NCBI GenBank assembly: GCA_025994075.1
Contig: JAMQGV010000017.1
Span: 62,001-126,000 of the forward strand
Direction of reading: 5' to 3'
Length of the DNA stretch: 64,000 bases
From: Vicinamibacteria bacterium
GTDB lineage: Bacteria; Acidobacteriota; Vicinamibacteria; Fen-336
The notes under the pieces are model-generated. The model was given only the letters and a program-made list of their open reading frames with translations, had not been told where the DNA came from and ran no database searches. The translations under genes were made by a program, and so were the position numbers. This document shows positions 8,506 to 16,160 of this stretch, one piece after another; the first letter of the stretch is position 1; each line of letters opens with the position of its first letter.

Positions 8506-8892
8506 TCACCGCGCGTCGCGCCACGCCGGTCGGTCCGCCGACCACTCCTCCGCCGTCACCTCCCGCTCGTCCTGCAGCCGCGCCTGCCAGCGCCGCAACT
8601 GCGCGCGCAGGCCCTCGACGTCCAGCCCCAGGGCGGCGTCCGGGTAGGGCGCCAGCCGTTGCAGCGAACGCGCCAGCAGGCTGCGCGCGCCCCCGCGGTT
8701 GCCGTTGCCGAGGTGGTAGAAGGCGACCGCCGACTGGATCAGCCCCTGCAGCAGGTCGCGGGCGGGGCCGCGATGGCCGGCCCAGGCCTCCTCCAGCACG
8801 TCGTGGCACTCGAAGTAGTGGCCGGCCTCGAACAGCCGGCGCGCCTCGTCGAGCGCCGCCCGGTCGGCGGGTTCCAGCGGCGGCAGGTCCAT
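8506..8892 (-). CDS. DUF309 domain protein
   Basis: 128 aa, cytoplasmic, all-helical. The family signature is clear: ARRLFEAGHYFECHDVLEEAW (shown here as its core, GHYFECHDVLEE) followed by a helix with QGLIQSAVAFYHLGNGN. DUF309 proteins have no established biochemical role. The gene converges on the Pst operon and diverges from the cyclic-nucleotide-binding-like gene at 8,917. Five bases before its ATG is a TAGACT hexamer, so its mRNA may be leaderless. Confidence 0.85.
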   Translation of the reverse strand: MDLPPLEPADRAALDEARRLFEAGHYFECHDVLEEAWAGHRGPARDLLQGLIQSAVAFYHLGNGNRGGARSLLARSLQRLAPYPDAALGLDVEGLRAQLRRWQARLQDEREVTAEEWSADRPAWRDAR

Positions 8893-8897
8893 GCTTC

Positions 8898-8907
8898 AGT
8901 CTAGAAT
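8898..8907. promoter_or_regulatory. Overlapping divergent -10 elements
   Basis: The palindrome TCTAGA supplies both TAGACT on the - strand (8,898-8,903, five bases before the DUF309 ATG) and TAGAAT on the + strand (8,902-8,907, nine bases before ATG 8,917). With only 24 bases between the two start codons, both transcripts would start at or very near their start codons, and RNA polymerase could probably occupy only one of the two at a time. Confidence 0.5.
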
Positions 8908-8916
8908 CCCCGCCGC

Positions 8917-9585
8917 ATGCAATCCCGGAAGCTGGGCAGGGGCGACATCCTGTGGAAGCAGGGTGAACCGGCGGACCGCATGGCGGTCGTCGACGCGGGC
9001 AAGGTCGGGGTCTGGACCGACCGCCGGCTGGTCGGCGTGATGTATCCCAAGATGGTGCTCGGCGAGGCCGCGCTGCTGGCCCTCGGCGAAGCCCGGTCGG
9101 TGAACCGCTCGGCGAGCGTGATCGCGATCGAGGACGGCACCGCGCTCACCGAGTACCCGGCGACGCTCGTGCGCGACGCCATGGGCGCCGGCGTGCCGCG
9201 CCTCGTGCTGCGCACGCTGGCCACCCAGGTCTGCCGCAACGCGCTGCTGATGCTGGCCGCCCACCCCAACGAACCCGCGCTGGAGCACGTCCTGCGCGGC
9301 CTGATCGCCGGCCAGATCGAAGGCGAGCGCCACCTGAAGGCGGTCAGCACCTGGGAGCGCTTCCTGGTCGTGTTCGAAGCGCTCTACCACCTGCGCGAGG
9401 GCCTCGACGCGATGCGCGGCGCGCTGGTCGAGCCGCGCCCCGACTTCGAGCTGACGCTCGTCCGCGCCTCGGAGCTATCGAAGGACCTCTTGAAGTCGAA
9501 GGACGCGCTGGCCGACGTGCTCGAGTTCCTCGACGCCGAACGCGAGCGCGCGGTCCTGACGGGCCTCAACCCCCCGGCCCGGTAG
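8917..9585 (+). CDS. Cyclic-nucleotide-binding-like domain protein without DNA-binding domain
   Basis: 222 aa. The first 105 residues look like a divergent CRP-type jelly roll (GDILWKQGEPADRMAVVDAG, GEAALLALGEARSVNRSASV); the phosphate-binding cassette is not well conserved, so nucleotide binding is uncertain. The remaining 115 residues are helical with no helix-turn-helix, so it is not an obvious transcription factor. The 3' end overlaps the decayed nucleotidyltransferase on the other strand by 20 bases. Function unknown. Confidence 0.6.
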   Translation: MQSRKLGRGDILWKQGEPADRMAVVDAGKVGVWTDRRLVGVMYPKMVLGEAALLALGEARSVNRSASVIAIEDGTALTEYPATLVRDAMGAGVPRLVLRTLATQVCRNALLMLAAHPNEPALEHVLRGLIAGQIEGERHLKAVSTWERFLVVFEALYHLREGLDAMRGALVEPRPDFELTLVRASELSKDLLKSKDALADVLEFLDAERERAVLTGLNPPAR

Positions 9586-9873
9586 CCGTCGGCCGGACTG
9601 CCGGGTCGACCAGCAGGTCGATGCCCTTGGTCGTCCGGACGCCACCGTGCAGGACGACGGCGAACCCGCCGATCAGGAGGTAGCGGGCCCCGGCTTCTTC
9701 GAGGGCGCGGGCGATGCGCCGGACGTCGTCGACGGTCGGGGGCCGGACCTCCGGGACATCTGCTTCGTCAGCCAAAGCTGCGCCTCCTCGAGAGACGCGA
9801 AACGGTACAGACCACGAGTGGCCAGCCCGCGGTTACCCCGAACGCTCCAGGGTGAGGGCCGCGGCAGCGCCAT
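9566..9873 (-). pseudogene. Decayed nucleotidyltransferase module (two fragments)
   Basis: Reading right to left, 9,873-9,776 encodes a fragment with LYRFASLEEAQLWLTKQM, as in small proteins that sit before MNT-type nucleotidyltransferases. A second, overlapping frame from ATG 9,775 gives 69 aa starting like a nucleotidyltransferase (RYLLIGGFAVVLHGGVRTTK) but the first catalytic Asp is Gly (KGIDLLVD) and the protein stops just after it. The catalytic half is missing, so this is a remnant of a toxin-antitoxin-like pair. It sits beside a second broken copy. Confidence 0.5.
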
Positions 9874-9927
9874 TGCGCGGAGCCTCGCGCGGCGGCCTCC
9901 CTGGCCGCGAATTTCGTGCCGGGCCTC

Positions 9928-10417
9928 TCAGCCCCGGCGTCGCACCTCGGCGAGCGTCGCGCGCAGCACTGGTAGTGCGGCCAGGTCCTTGGGACGTCCC
10001 GCCTTCTCCTTCAGCGCGATCAGGGTCGGCAGGTCGATCACGTGGATCGACAGCCCCGGTTCGAGCGCCAGTTCCGGTGCGCTGTCGAGCAGATCCTCGT
10101 AGGCGAGGCCATCCCCGACGGTCCCGAGGCAATCCAGATCACCGAGACGTGTGGTCAGGAGCTGATGGCCGGGGCTGGAGAGGTGCGACTCGGCGGGCCG
10201 CAGCCCCACGGGCATCATGCCGGTAGATCGCTTCCAGGCCGGCCAGCACCTGGAGCAGGCGCGCCACGTTGTCGGGAGCGCGCCGATGCACGATGTCGAG
10301 GTCCACGGTGGCCACGGGGGCTCCCCTCGGGACGCCCGCCGCCATGCCGACCACCACGAAGTCGACGCCCGCCCGGGCCAGGAGCCGAAGGATCTCAGCG
10401 GGCGACGCGGTCGCCAT
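9928..10417 (-). pseudogene. Frameshifted nucleotidyltransferase
   Basis: The N-terminal half (ATG 10,417) reads LLARAGVDFVVVGMAAG and ATVDLDIVHRR, with the DxD catalytic pair of the MNT/AbiEii-like fold. The C-terminal half is in another frame from about 10,218 and reads HLSSPGHQLLTTRLGDLDCLG, then IDLPTLIALKEKAGRPKDLAALP, both typical of the same family. The two halves join in the 10,200-10,218 region after one frameshift. It may be a real mutation or a sequencing error. The upstream partner gene (10,395-10,577) overlaps it and looks intact. Confidence 0.65.
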
Positions 10418-10577
10418 CGGGCTCACGCAGCGCGGTCAGCGAGGACATGAACGCGCTGACCCGCTCGAGCCGCTCGAGCGGGGACAGCGCCAGCATCGCC
10501 CGGATCTGCGCGAGGTCCACGCCGTTCTCGTCGAGATCGGGCTCGGCCGCGAGCGCTTCTCCGGCCGGGGTCTCCAT
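10395..10577 (-). CDS. Small partner protein of the nucleotidyltransferase (antitoxin-like)
   Basis: 60 aa, acidic, helical, with the segment DENGVDLAQIRAMLALSPLERLERVSAF split by a short loop. Proteins of this kind commonly lie just before MNT-type nucleotidyltransferases, and this one overlaps the following gene by 23 bases. I infer a toxin-antitoxin-like or regulatory pair; the partner is frameshifted. A TAGGCT hexamer lies six bases before the ATG, as in the intact module at 40,257. Confidence 0.5.
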   Translation of the reverse strand: METPAGEALAAEPDLDENGVDLAQIRAMLALSPLERLERVSAFMSSLTALREPDGDRVAR

Positions 10578-10627
10578 GAGCGAAGCCTAGCACCCGAGCC
10601 CGGCAGACCCTGGGCCGGCACCCGCGT

Positions 10628-12757
10628 TCAGCCTTCCGGAGAGGTGAGGGGCTCGAAGGTCTCGGCGGCGCGGGCGCGCTGGACGCCGCGCTGGAGGTCC
10701 TGGTAGATCGCGTCCTGGGCGCGCAGCGGGTCTTCGCCCTTGCTCGGGCGCCGCCGCTTGTACGTGCCGTCGTTCTGCAGCCAGCGCGACTTCACGTTGT
10801 CCTCGAACAGGCGGTCGAGCGCCTGCAGCGCCTTCTGGCGCGCCTCCTTCGACTCGACCGGAAACAGCAGCTCGATGCGGCGGTCGAGGTTGCGCGGCAT
10901 CCAGTCGGCCGACGACATGTAGACCTCGTCGTCGCCGCCGTCGTGGAAGTGGAAGACGCGGGCGTGCTCGAGGTGGCGGTCGACGATCGAGCACACCTCG
11001 ACGTTGTCCGACACGCCCTTGAGGCCCGGGCGCAGGCAGCACACGCCGCGCACGTTGAGCTGCACCTTGACCCCGGCCTGCGAGGCCGCGTACAGCGCGC
11101 GGATCAGGTCCTCGTCGACCAGCGCGTTCATCTTGGCGCGGATCCGCGCCGGCTGGCCGCCCTGCGCGCGCCGCCGCTCGCGCTCGATCAGTTGCAGCAG
11201 CCGCTCGCGCAGGCGGGTCGGCGCCATCACCAGCTTCTTCATCAGCGGCGGGTCGGAGTAGCCGGTCAGCACGTTGAAGAAGGCGGAGGCGTCTTCGCCG
11301 ATCGCCGGGTCCGCGGTCATCAGCCCGAAGTCGGTGTAGACCCGCGCGGTGCGGTCGTTGTAGTTGCCGGTGCCGAGGTGCACGTAGCGGCGGATGCCGC
11401 TGCGTCCGCGGCGCACGACGAGAGCGATCTTGGCGTGGGTCTTGTACCCGCGGATGCCGTAGATGACGTGGGCGCCCGCTTCCTCCAGCCGCCGCGCCCA
11501 GCGGATGTTGCTCTGCTCGTCGAAGCGCGCCATCAGCTCGACCAGCACCGTCACCTGCTTGCCCTGCTCCGCCGCCGTCATCAGCGCCTGGACCACCGGC
11601 GAGTCGCCGCTCGTGCGGTACAGCGTCTGCTTGATCGCCAGCACGTCGGGGTCGTGGGCCGCGCGCTCGAGCAGGTCGACCACCGGGTCGAACGCGTCGT
11701 AGGGGTGGAAGAGCAGCACGTCGCGCGCCTCGAGCGTGTCGAAGATCTGCTCGCGCTCCTTCGTCTCCAGCACCGGCAGCGCCTTGCGCGGGGCCTCGCG
11801 CAGGTCCTCGAGCGCGGGCAGCTCGCACAGCGGCAGGAAGGCGCGCAGGTCGAGCGGGCCCGGCACGCGGTAGACGTCGGCGGAGTCGACGCCGAGCCGC
11901 GAGGCGAGCCGCGACACCAGCGCGTCGGTGGCGCCGGCCTCCACCTCCAGCCGCACGACCAGGCTGCGGCGGCGCTTCTTGAGCTCCTCCTCGATCGCCT
12001 GCAGGTAGTCGCGGCCGCCTTCGTCGTCGAGCTCCAGCTCGGAGTCGCGCGCGAGCCGGAACGGCACCGCCTCGAGCACGCCCTGGCCGGGGAACAGCGC
12101 CTGCATCTCGCTGCGGATCTCGTCCTCGAGCAGCACGTAGCTGCTGCTCTCGCCCGGCAGCCGCGACAGCCGTGGCAGTCGCGCCGGCACCTGCACGACG
12201 GCCAGCCGCAGTTCCTCCTCGCCTTCGGCCGGCGAGAGCAGCACGGCGATGTTGAGCGAGAGGCTGGCGAGCAGCGGCACCGGCCGCGAGGAGTCGATCG
12301 CCAGCGGCGTCAGCCCCGGCTGCACCTCGTCGCGGAAGTGGCGGGCCAGGGCCGCCCGCGCCGGCGCCTCCAGCTCGGACGCCGCGGCGATCCGCACGCC
12401 GCGCTCGGCGAGCCCCGGCAGCAGCTCGCCCTTCAGCACCTTGTAGAGCCGCGAGACCTGCTCGTGGGCGCGCTCGGCGATCTGCTGGAGCTGCTGCGAC
12501 GGCGTCAGCCCGGCGAGGTCGGGCGCCGTGTCGCCCTCCAGCACGGCGTGCTCGAGGCCCGCGATGCGCACCATCACGAACTCGTCGAAGTTGCTGCCGA
12601 CGATGATCGCGAAGCGGAGCCGGTCGAGCAGCGGCACCGAGGGGTCCTCGGCCTCCTCCAGCACCCGGGTGTTGAACTCGAGCCACGACAGCTCGCGGTT
12701 CAGGAAGAACTCCGGCTCCTTGTTGCGGCGGCGCGCGGCCTTGCCCGGCTTCTTCAC
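10628..12757 (-). CDS. ppk1: Polyphosphate kinase 1
   Basis: 709 aa, normal PPK1 length. It polymerises the gamma-phosphate of ATP into inorganic polyphosphate, reversibly. The N-domain starts FFLNRELSWLEFN; the central region has SNIRWARRLEEAGAHVIYG; the autophosphorylated His lies in GYKTHAKIALVVRR; the C-terminal region has VEVCSIVDRHLEHARVF and the SSADWMPRNLDRRIEL motif. The start is GTG 12,757 in a GTGA overlap with ppx, so both are translated together. A much longer in-frame extension to 13,771 is antisense to no separate gene but overlaps ppx and is rejected. It places polyphosphate storage between the two Pst operons. Confidence 0.95.
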   Translation of the reverse strand: MKKPGKAARRRNKEPEFFLNRELSWLEFNTRVLEEAEDPSVPLLDRLRFAIIVGSNFDEFVMVRIAGLEHAVLEGDTAPDLAGLTPSQQLQQIAERAHEQVSRLYKVLKGELLPGLAERGVRIAAASELEAPARAALARHFRDEVQPGLTPLAIDSSRPVPLLASLSLNIAVLLSPAEGEEELRLAVVQVPARLPRLSRLPGESSSYVLLEDEIRSEMQALFPGQGVLEAVPFRLARDSELELDDEGGRDYLQAIEEELKKRRRSLVVRLEVEAGATDALVSRLASRLGVDSADVYRVPGPLDLRAFLPLCELPALEDLREAPRKALPVLETKEREQIFDTLEARDVLLFHPYDAFDPVVDLLERAAHDPDVLAIKQTLYRTSGDSPVVQALMTAAEQGKQVTVLVELMARFDEQSNIRWARRLEEAGAHVIYGIRGYKTHAKIALVVRRGRSGIRRYVHLGTGNYNDRTARVYTDFGLMTADPAIGEDASAFFNVLTGYSDPPLMKKLVMAPTRLRERLLQLIERERRRAQGGQPARIRAKMNALVDEDLIRALYAASQAGVKVQLNVRGVCCLRPGLKGVSDNVEVCSIVDRHLEHARVFHFHDGGDDEVYMSSADWMPRNLDRRIELLFPVESKEARQKALQALDRLFEDNVKSRWLQNDGTYKRRRPSKGEDPLRAQDAIYQDLQRGVQRARAAETFEPLTSPEG

Positions 12758-14367
12758 GAGCGCCCCCCGGCCTCGCGCACGCTGACCCGGCGCCCGAAGA
12801 CCTCGGTCAGGAAGTCGGAGCGGGCGATCGCGGCGAGGCGCTCCATCGTGAGGTCGCCCGCGCCTTCGACCTCGAGCACCCAGCTCTCGTCCTCCTGGCG
12901 CACCTTGACGTCCTTCACCTTCTGCAGGTGGTCGGACTCGAGCGCGTTGGCGACGCGCAGGATCGCCGCCAGCTTGTTGACGGCGACGCGGGTCTCGCGG
13001 TCGAGCGCCATGTAGGGCAGGTGCGACTTCTGCGGCGTCGCGCGGCGGTGGTAGCGGGCGACGTTGGCGACGACCGCCATGTCGTCGCGGCTGAGGCCGA
13101 AGATCTCCGAGACCGAGAGCAGGTACCACGAGTGCTTGTGGTGGCCCTTGAGGCTCACGTAGATGCCGACGTCGTGCAGCAGCGCCGCCACCTCCAGCAG
13201 CAGCCGGTCGCGGTCGGACAGCCCGTGCTCGGGCCGCAGGTCGTCGAACAGCCGCGTCGCGAGCTGGGCGACGGTGCGGGCGTGGGCGGCGTCGTAGTGG
13301 TAGCGCTCGCCGAGCGCCGCGGCGCTGGCCAGCACCTGCTTGCGGAAGGCCTCGATGCCGAGCCCGTCCTCCGAGCCGGCGAGGTCGAGCACGAGCCCGG
13401 CGCGCAGCGAAGCCTCGGGCACCACGATCGCGGTGGCGGACGTCTCCGCGATCAGCGCGGCGAAGGCGACCAGCGCCGGAGCCAGCGTCTCGGCCTCGGT
13501 GGGGCTGAGCCGGAAGCGCTCGGCCACCTGCTCGTCGTCGAGGGCCGCGACCTCTTCGGCGAAGGCCAGGAACGCGTCGCGGGGGACGCTGACCACGCCG
13601 CCGGGCGGCAGGTCCTCGCCGAGCACCCGCGAGGCGGCGAAGCGCACGTCGCCGCCCAGCGCGATCACGTGGCGGGCTTCGCCCAGCGGCACCTCGCGCT
13701 GGATGTCCTCGACGACGTTGTGGACGTGGCGGCGCAGCAGCCGCAGCCGCTGCTCGTGGCCCACGTTCCACGACAGCAGGTTCTGGCGCAGCCGGATCGA
13801 GCCGAGGGCGAACGTGCCGGAGTGGGTGGGCTCGCCGCGGACCAGGAACGAGAGGTCGGCGCTGCCGCCGCCCACCTCCAGCATCAGCGCGCCGTCGGCG
13901 GCGAGGCTCTCGTGGTCGCGCAGCCGCTCGCGCACCGCCATGTAGGTGAGGCGGTTCTCCTCGGTGCCGTCGATCACCTCGACCTCGATGCCGGTGCGCA
14001 GCCGCACGCGGTCGAGGAAGCTGTCGCGGTTCTGGGCCTCGCGCACCGCGCTGGTCGCCACCGCGCGGTAGCGGACCACGCCGTAGGTGTCCATGATCCG
14101 GCGGAAGCCCTCGAGGGTCCGCACCGCGGCCTCGATGCTGGCCGCGCCGAGGCGGCCGCTGGTGAAGGTGTCCTTGCCGAGCGGCACCCCGCGCGAGGCC
14201 TCCTCCAGCACCTTCGCCGGCTGGCCGGGCGCGCCTTCCGCGACGACCAGGCGCAGCGCTGAAGCGCCGATGTCGAGCACGGCGAAAGGCAGCACCGGCT
14301 CGGGGGGCGGCGCCGGCGCGCCGGCCTTGGGCTTGCGGGTCAGGGTGCGTTTCTTGGGGCCGCGCAT
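12754..14367 (-). CDS. ppx: Ppx/GppA exopolyphosphatase family protein
   Basis: 537 aa. An ASKHA-type phosphatase domain starts with FAVLDIGASALRLVVAEG (the family usually has DLGSNS), then the GTEENRLTY and VGGGSADLSF motifs. The C-terminal half is an HD-type domain (LEVAALLHDVGIYVSLKGHHKHS). These enzymes remove terminal phosphate from polyphosphate or pppGpp. A 25-residue basic N-terminal tail precedes the domain. It overlaps ppk1, so synthesis and breakdown of polyphosphate are made from one mRNA. A TACAAT hexamer at 14,393-14,398 is a likely -10 element, leaving a leader of about 18 bases. Confidence 0.9.
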   Translation of the reverse strand: MRGPKKRTLTRKPKAGAPAPPPEPVLPFAVLDIGASALRLVVAEGAPGQPAKVLEEASRGVPLGKDTFTSGRLGAASIEAAVRTLEGFRRIMDTYGVVRYRAVATSAVREAQNRDSFLDRVRLRTGIEVEVIDGTEENRLTYMAVRERLRDHESLAADGALMLEVGGGSADLSFLVRGEPTHSGTFALGSIRLRQNLLSWNVGHEQRLRLLRRHVHNVVEDIQREVPLGEARHVIALGGDVRFAASRVLGEDLPPGGVVSVPRDAFLAFAEEVAALDDEQVAERFRLSPTEAETLAPALVAFAALIAETSATAIVVPEASLRAGLVLDLAGSEDGLGIEAFRKQVLASAAALGERYHYDAAHARTVAQLATRLFDDLRPEHGLSDRDRLLLEVAALLHDVGIYVSLKGHHKHSWYLLSVSEIFGLSRDDMAVVANVARYHRRATPQKSHLPYMALDRETRVAVNKLAAILRVANALESDHLQKVKDVKVRQEDESWVLEVEGAGDLTMERLAAIARSDFLTEVFGRRVSVREAGGRS

Positions 14368-14392
14368 GGGTGCCTACTTTCGGCGTCAGGAC

Positions 14393-14398
14393 ATTGTA
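14393..14398 (-). promoter_or_regulatory. Candidate -10 element of ppx-ppk1
   Basis: TACAAT on the - strand, 25 bases before the ppx ATG. It lies in the 75-base divergent region between ppx and the CHAD gene. I see no convincing 11-base repeat here, so this operon is not an obvious member of the PhoB-like set. Confidence 0.4.
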
Positions 14399-14442
14399 GA
14401 AGACGGCGTGCTAACTTCTGGATCCCTACCGCGAGCGGAGGC

Positions 14443-15315
14443 ATGGACCGCACCGACTCGACCCACCGCCCCCTGCGCCTGCTGCGCGAACGCCTGCGCG
14501 AGCTGTTCCGGCCGCTGCCCAAGGGGCTGGCCGGCGACGAAGAGGCGATCCACGACATGCGGGTCGCCTGCCGCCGGCTGCGCGCGGCGCTGCCGGTCCT
14601 GGTGAAACGGCCCGAGTCGCGCCGCGCCCGGCGCACGCTGCGGCTGCTGCGCGACCTCGGCCGCGCCGCCTCCGGCAGCCGCGACCTCGACGTGGCCCTC
14701 GAGCTGCTCGACGACCTGCGCGGCGAACGGCCGGGTCCCGAGGTCGCGGTCCTGCGCAAGCGGCTGGCCGACGCCCGGCGCCGGCGCAAGGCGCGGATGG
14801 CGGAGGACCTTCTCGACCTGGAGCTGGCCCGCCTGCGCCGCGACCTGCGCAAGCTGGTCGCCCACGGCGCCGAGCCGCTGGAGGGCGCGCTGGGCCGGCT
14901 GCGCGCGCAGCGCGACGAGCGCGGGCTCGAGATGCTGGGCGCGGTCGAGCGGCTGGCCGCCGACTTCGAGCCCGCCGCGCTGCACGCGATCCGCATCCAC
15001 GCCAAGCGCCTGCGGTACGCGGCCGAGCTGCACGAGGCGCTCGCCGGGCGCGGCGCCGCCGCGGTGCAGTCGATGAAGAAGGTGCAGGAGGCGCTCGGCC
15101 GCATGCACGACGCCCATGTGCTCGAGGTGCTGCTGCGCCAGCACGCCGAGCGCGACCGCGCCCGCGGCGCCCACGCGCTGGCCGCCGCCGCCGACGCGCT
15201 GGCCGAGCGCGCCGGCCGCCGCTGCAGCGAGCACCACGCGGCCTACCTGGAGCTCGGCCCCGTGCCGCTCGTGCGCGCGGCGTTGTCGGCTCTGGGCGCC
15301 GGCCGGGAGGCCTGA
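14443..15315 (+). CDS. CHAD domain protein (polyphosphate-binding)
   Basis: 290 aa with two helical CHAD repeats: IHDMRVACRRLRAALPVL near residue 30 and IRIHAKRLRYAAEL near 185, both with the conserved basic residues of the family. CHAD domains bind polyphosphate and often target proteins to polyphosphate granules. The position, divergent from ppx-ppk1, supports that role here. It is followed three bases later by sixA. Confidence 0.9.
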   Translation: MDRTDSTHRPLRLLRERLRELFRPLPKGLAGDEEAIHDMRVACRRLRAALPVLVKRPESRRARRTLRLLRDLGRAASGSRDLDVALELLDDLRGERPGPEVAVLRKRLADARRRRKARMAEDLLDLELARLRRDLRKLVAHGAEPLEGALGRLRAQRDERGLEMLGAVERLAADFEPAALHAIRIHAKRLRYAAELHEALAGRGAAAVQSMKKVQEALGRMHDAHVLEVLLRQHAERDRARGAHALAAAADALAERAGRRCSEHHAAYLELGPVPLVRAALSALGAGREA

Positions 15316-15318
15316 ATC

Positions 15319-15816
15319 ATGCAAGTCCTGCTCGTGCGTCACGCCACCGCCGTCGAACGTGGAACCGCCGGCCTCGCCGACGACGATCGCCCGCTGACGC
15401 CGCGGGGCCGCAAGCGCTTCGCCCGCGCGGCGGCCGGCCTCGCCACCCTGCTGAAGCGGCCGGGCAAGCTCCTCACCAGCCCGCTGCCCCGCGCAGCGCA
15501 GACGGCGGAGTTGCTCTCGCGCGCCTTCCGCGGCCCGAAGGCCGAGCCGCTGCCGGCCCTCGCCCGCGGCGAGCGCCGCGGGATCGAGGACGCCTTGCGG
15601 GTCGCGCCGCCCGGTTTCCTGGTCGTGCTCGTCGGCCACGAGCCCCACCTGTCCTCCCTGCTCGCCGCCGCGATCGGCGCCGACGCGGCGGCCGTCCCGT
15701 TCAAGAAGGGCGGCGCGGCCCTCGTCGAGCTGCCGGCGGCGCGCTTCGAGGACGGCCGCCTGCTGGCGCTGCTGCCGCCCCGCCTCGCGCGCCGCGCGGC
15801 GCGGACGCGAAGGTGA
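15319..15816 (+). CDS. sixA: SixA-type phosphohistidine phosphatase
   Basis: 165 aa histidine phosphatase. The catalytic motif is LLVRHATA at the N-terminus, with LTPRGRKR, the TSPLPRAAQTAELL segment and the second catalytic His in LVGHEPHLSSLL. SixA removes phosphate from phosphohistidine on signalling or PTS proteins. CHAD and SixA genes are often neighbours; three bases separate them here, so they form one operon. Confidence 0.88.
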   Translation: MQVLLVRHATAVERGTAGLADDDRPLTPRGRKRFARAAAGLATLLKRPGKLLTSPLPRAAQTAELLSRAFRGPKAEPLPALARGERRGIEDALRVAPPGFLVVLVGHEPHLSSLLAAAIGADAAAVPFKKGGAALVELPAARFEDGRLLALLPPRLARRAARTRR

Positions 15817-15832
15817 TCGTGTCGCGGCCGTG

Positions 15833-15869
15833 TGACGACGGCGTGACGGCGGCCCGGCTCCCTTAGAAT
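15833..15869 (+). promoter_or_regulatory. yggX promoter with two TGAC units 11 bp apart
   Basis: TGAC at 15,833 and 15,844 (period 11) is followed by TAGAAT at 15,864-15,869, six bases before ATG 15,876. Transcription would start at the ATG, giving a leaderless mRNA. The arrangement resembles the Pst promoter at 2,923-2,983 but with only two repeats, so PhoB control is a weak inference. Confidence 0.45.
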
Positions 15870-15875
15870 CGAGCG

Positions 15876-16160
15876 ATGAGCGACGTCCGCGAAGTGGAGT
15901 GCGCCCGGCTCGGCCGCCGGCTGCCCGGGCTGTCCAAGCCGCCGTTCTCAGGAGCCCTCGGCCAGCGCATCTTCGAGCAGATCTCAGCCGAGGCCTGGAA
16001 GATGTGGGAGAACGAGGCGGTGATCGTGATGAACCACCACGGCCTCAGCCTGGCCGACCCCGCCGCCCGCCGCTTCCTGATGCAGCAGATGGAGGCGTTC
16101 CTGTTCGGCGGGCTCCAGGGCGGCCCGCGCCAGGAGCGCCCGCCGGGCAGCGAGGGCTAA
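15876..16160 (+). CDS. yggX: Fe(II)-trafficking / oxidative damage protection protein YggX
   Basis: 94 aa, the usual size. The family pattern is visible: an early Cys in VECARLGRRLPGL, GALGQRIFEQISAEAWKMW, and the LMQQMEAFLFGG end. YggX protects Fe-S clusters from oxidation and is involved in iron supply. The last four bases overlap the end of the convergent membrane protein gene. Confidence 0.9.
   Translation: MSDVREVECARLGRRLPGLSKPPFSGALGQRIFEQISAEAWKMWENEAVIVMNHHGLSLADPAARRFLMQQMEAFLFGGLQGGPRQERPPGSEG

Noticed and set aside
12758-13771. Upstream extension of the ppk1 frame
   Set aside because: Low-complexity Arg/Ala/Pro sequence inside ppx in another frame; PPK1 homology begins at GTG 12,757.
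14368-14442. PHO box between ppx and the CHAD gene
   Set aside because: A single GTCAG unit without convincing copies 11 bases away.
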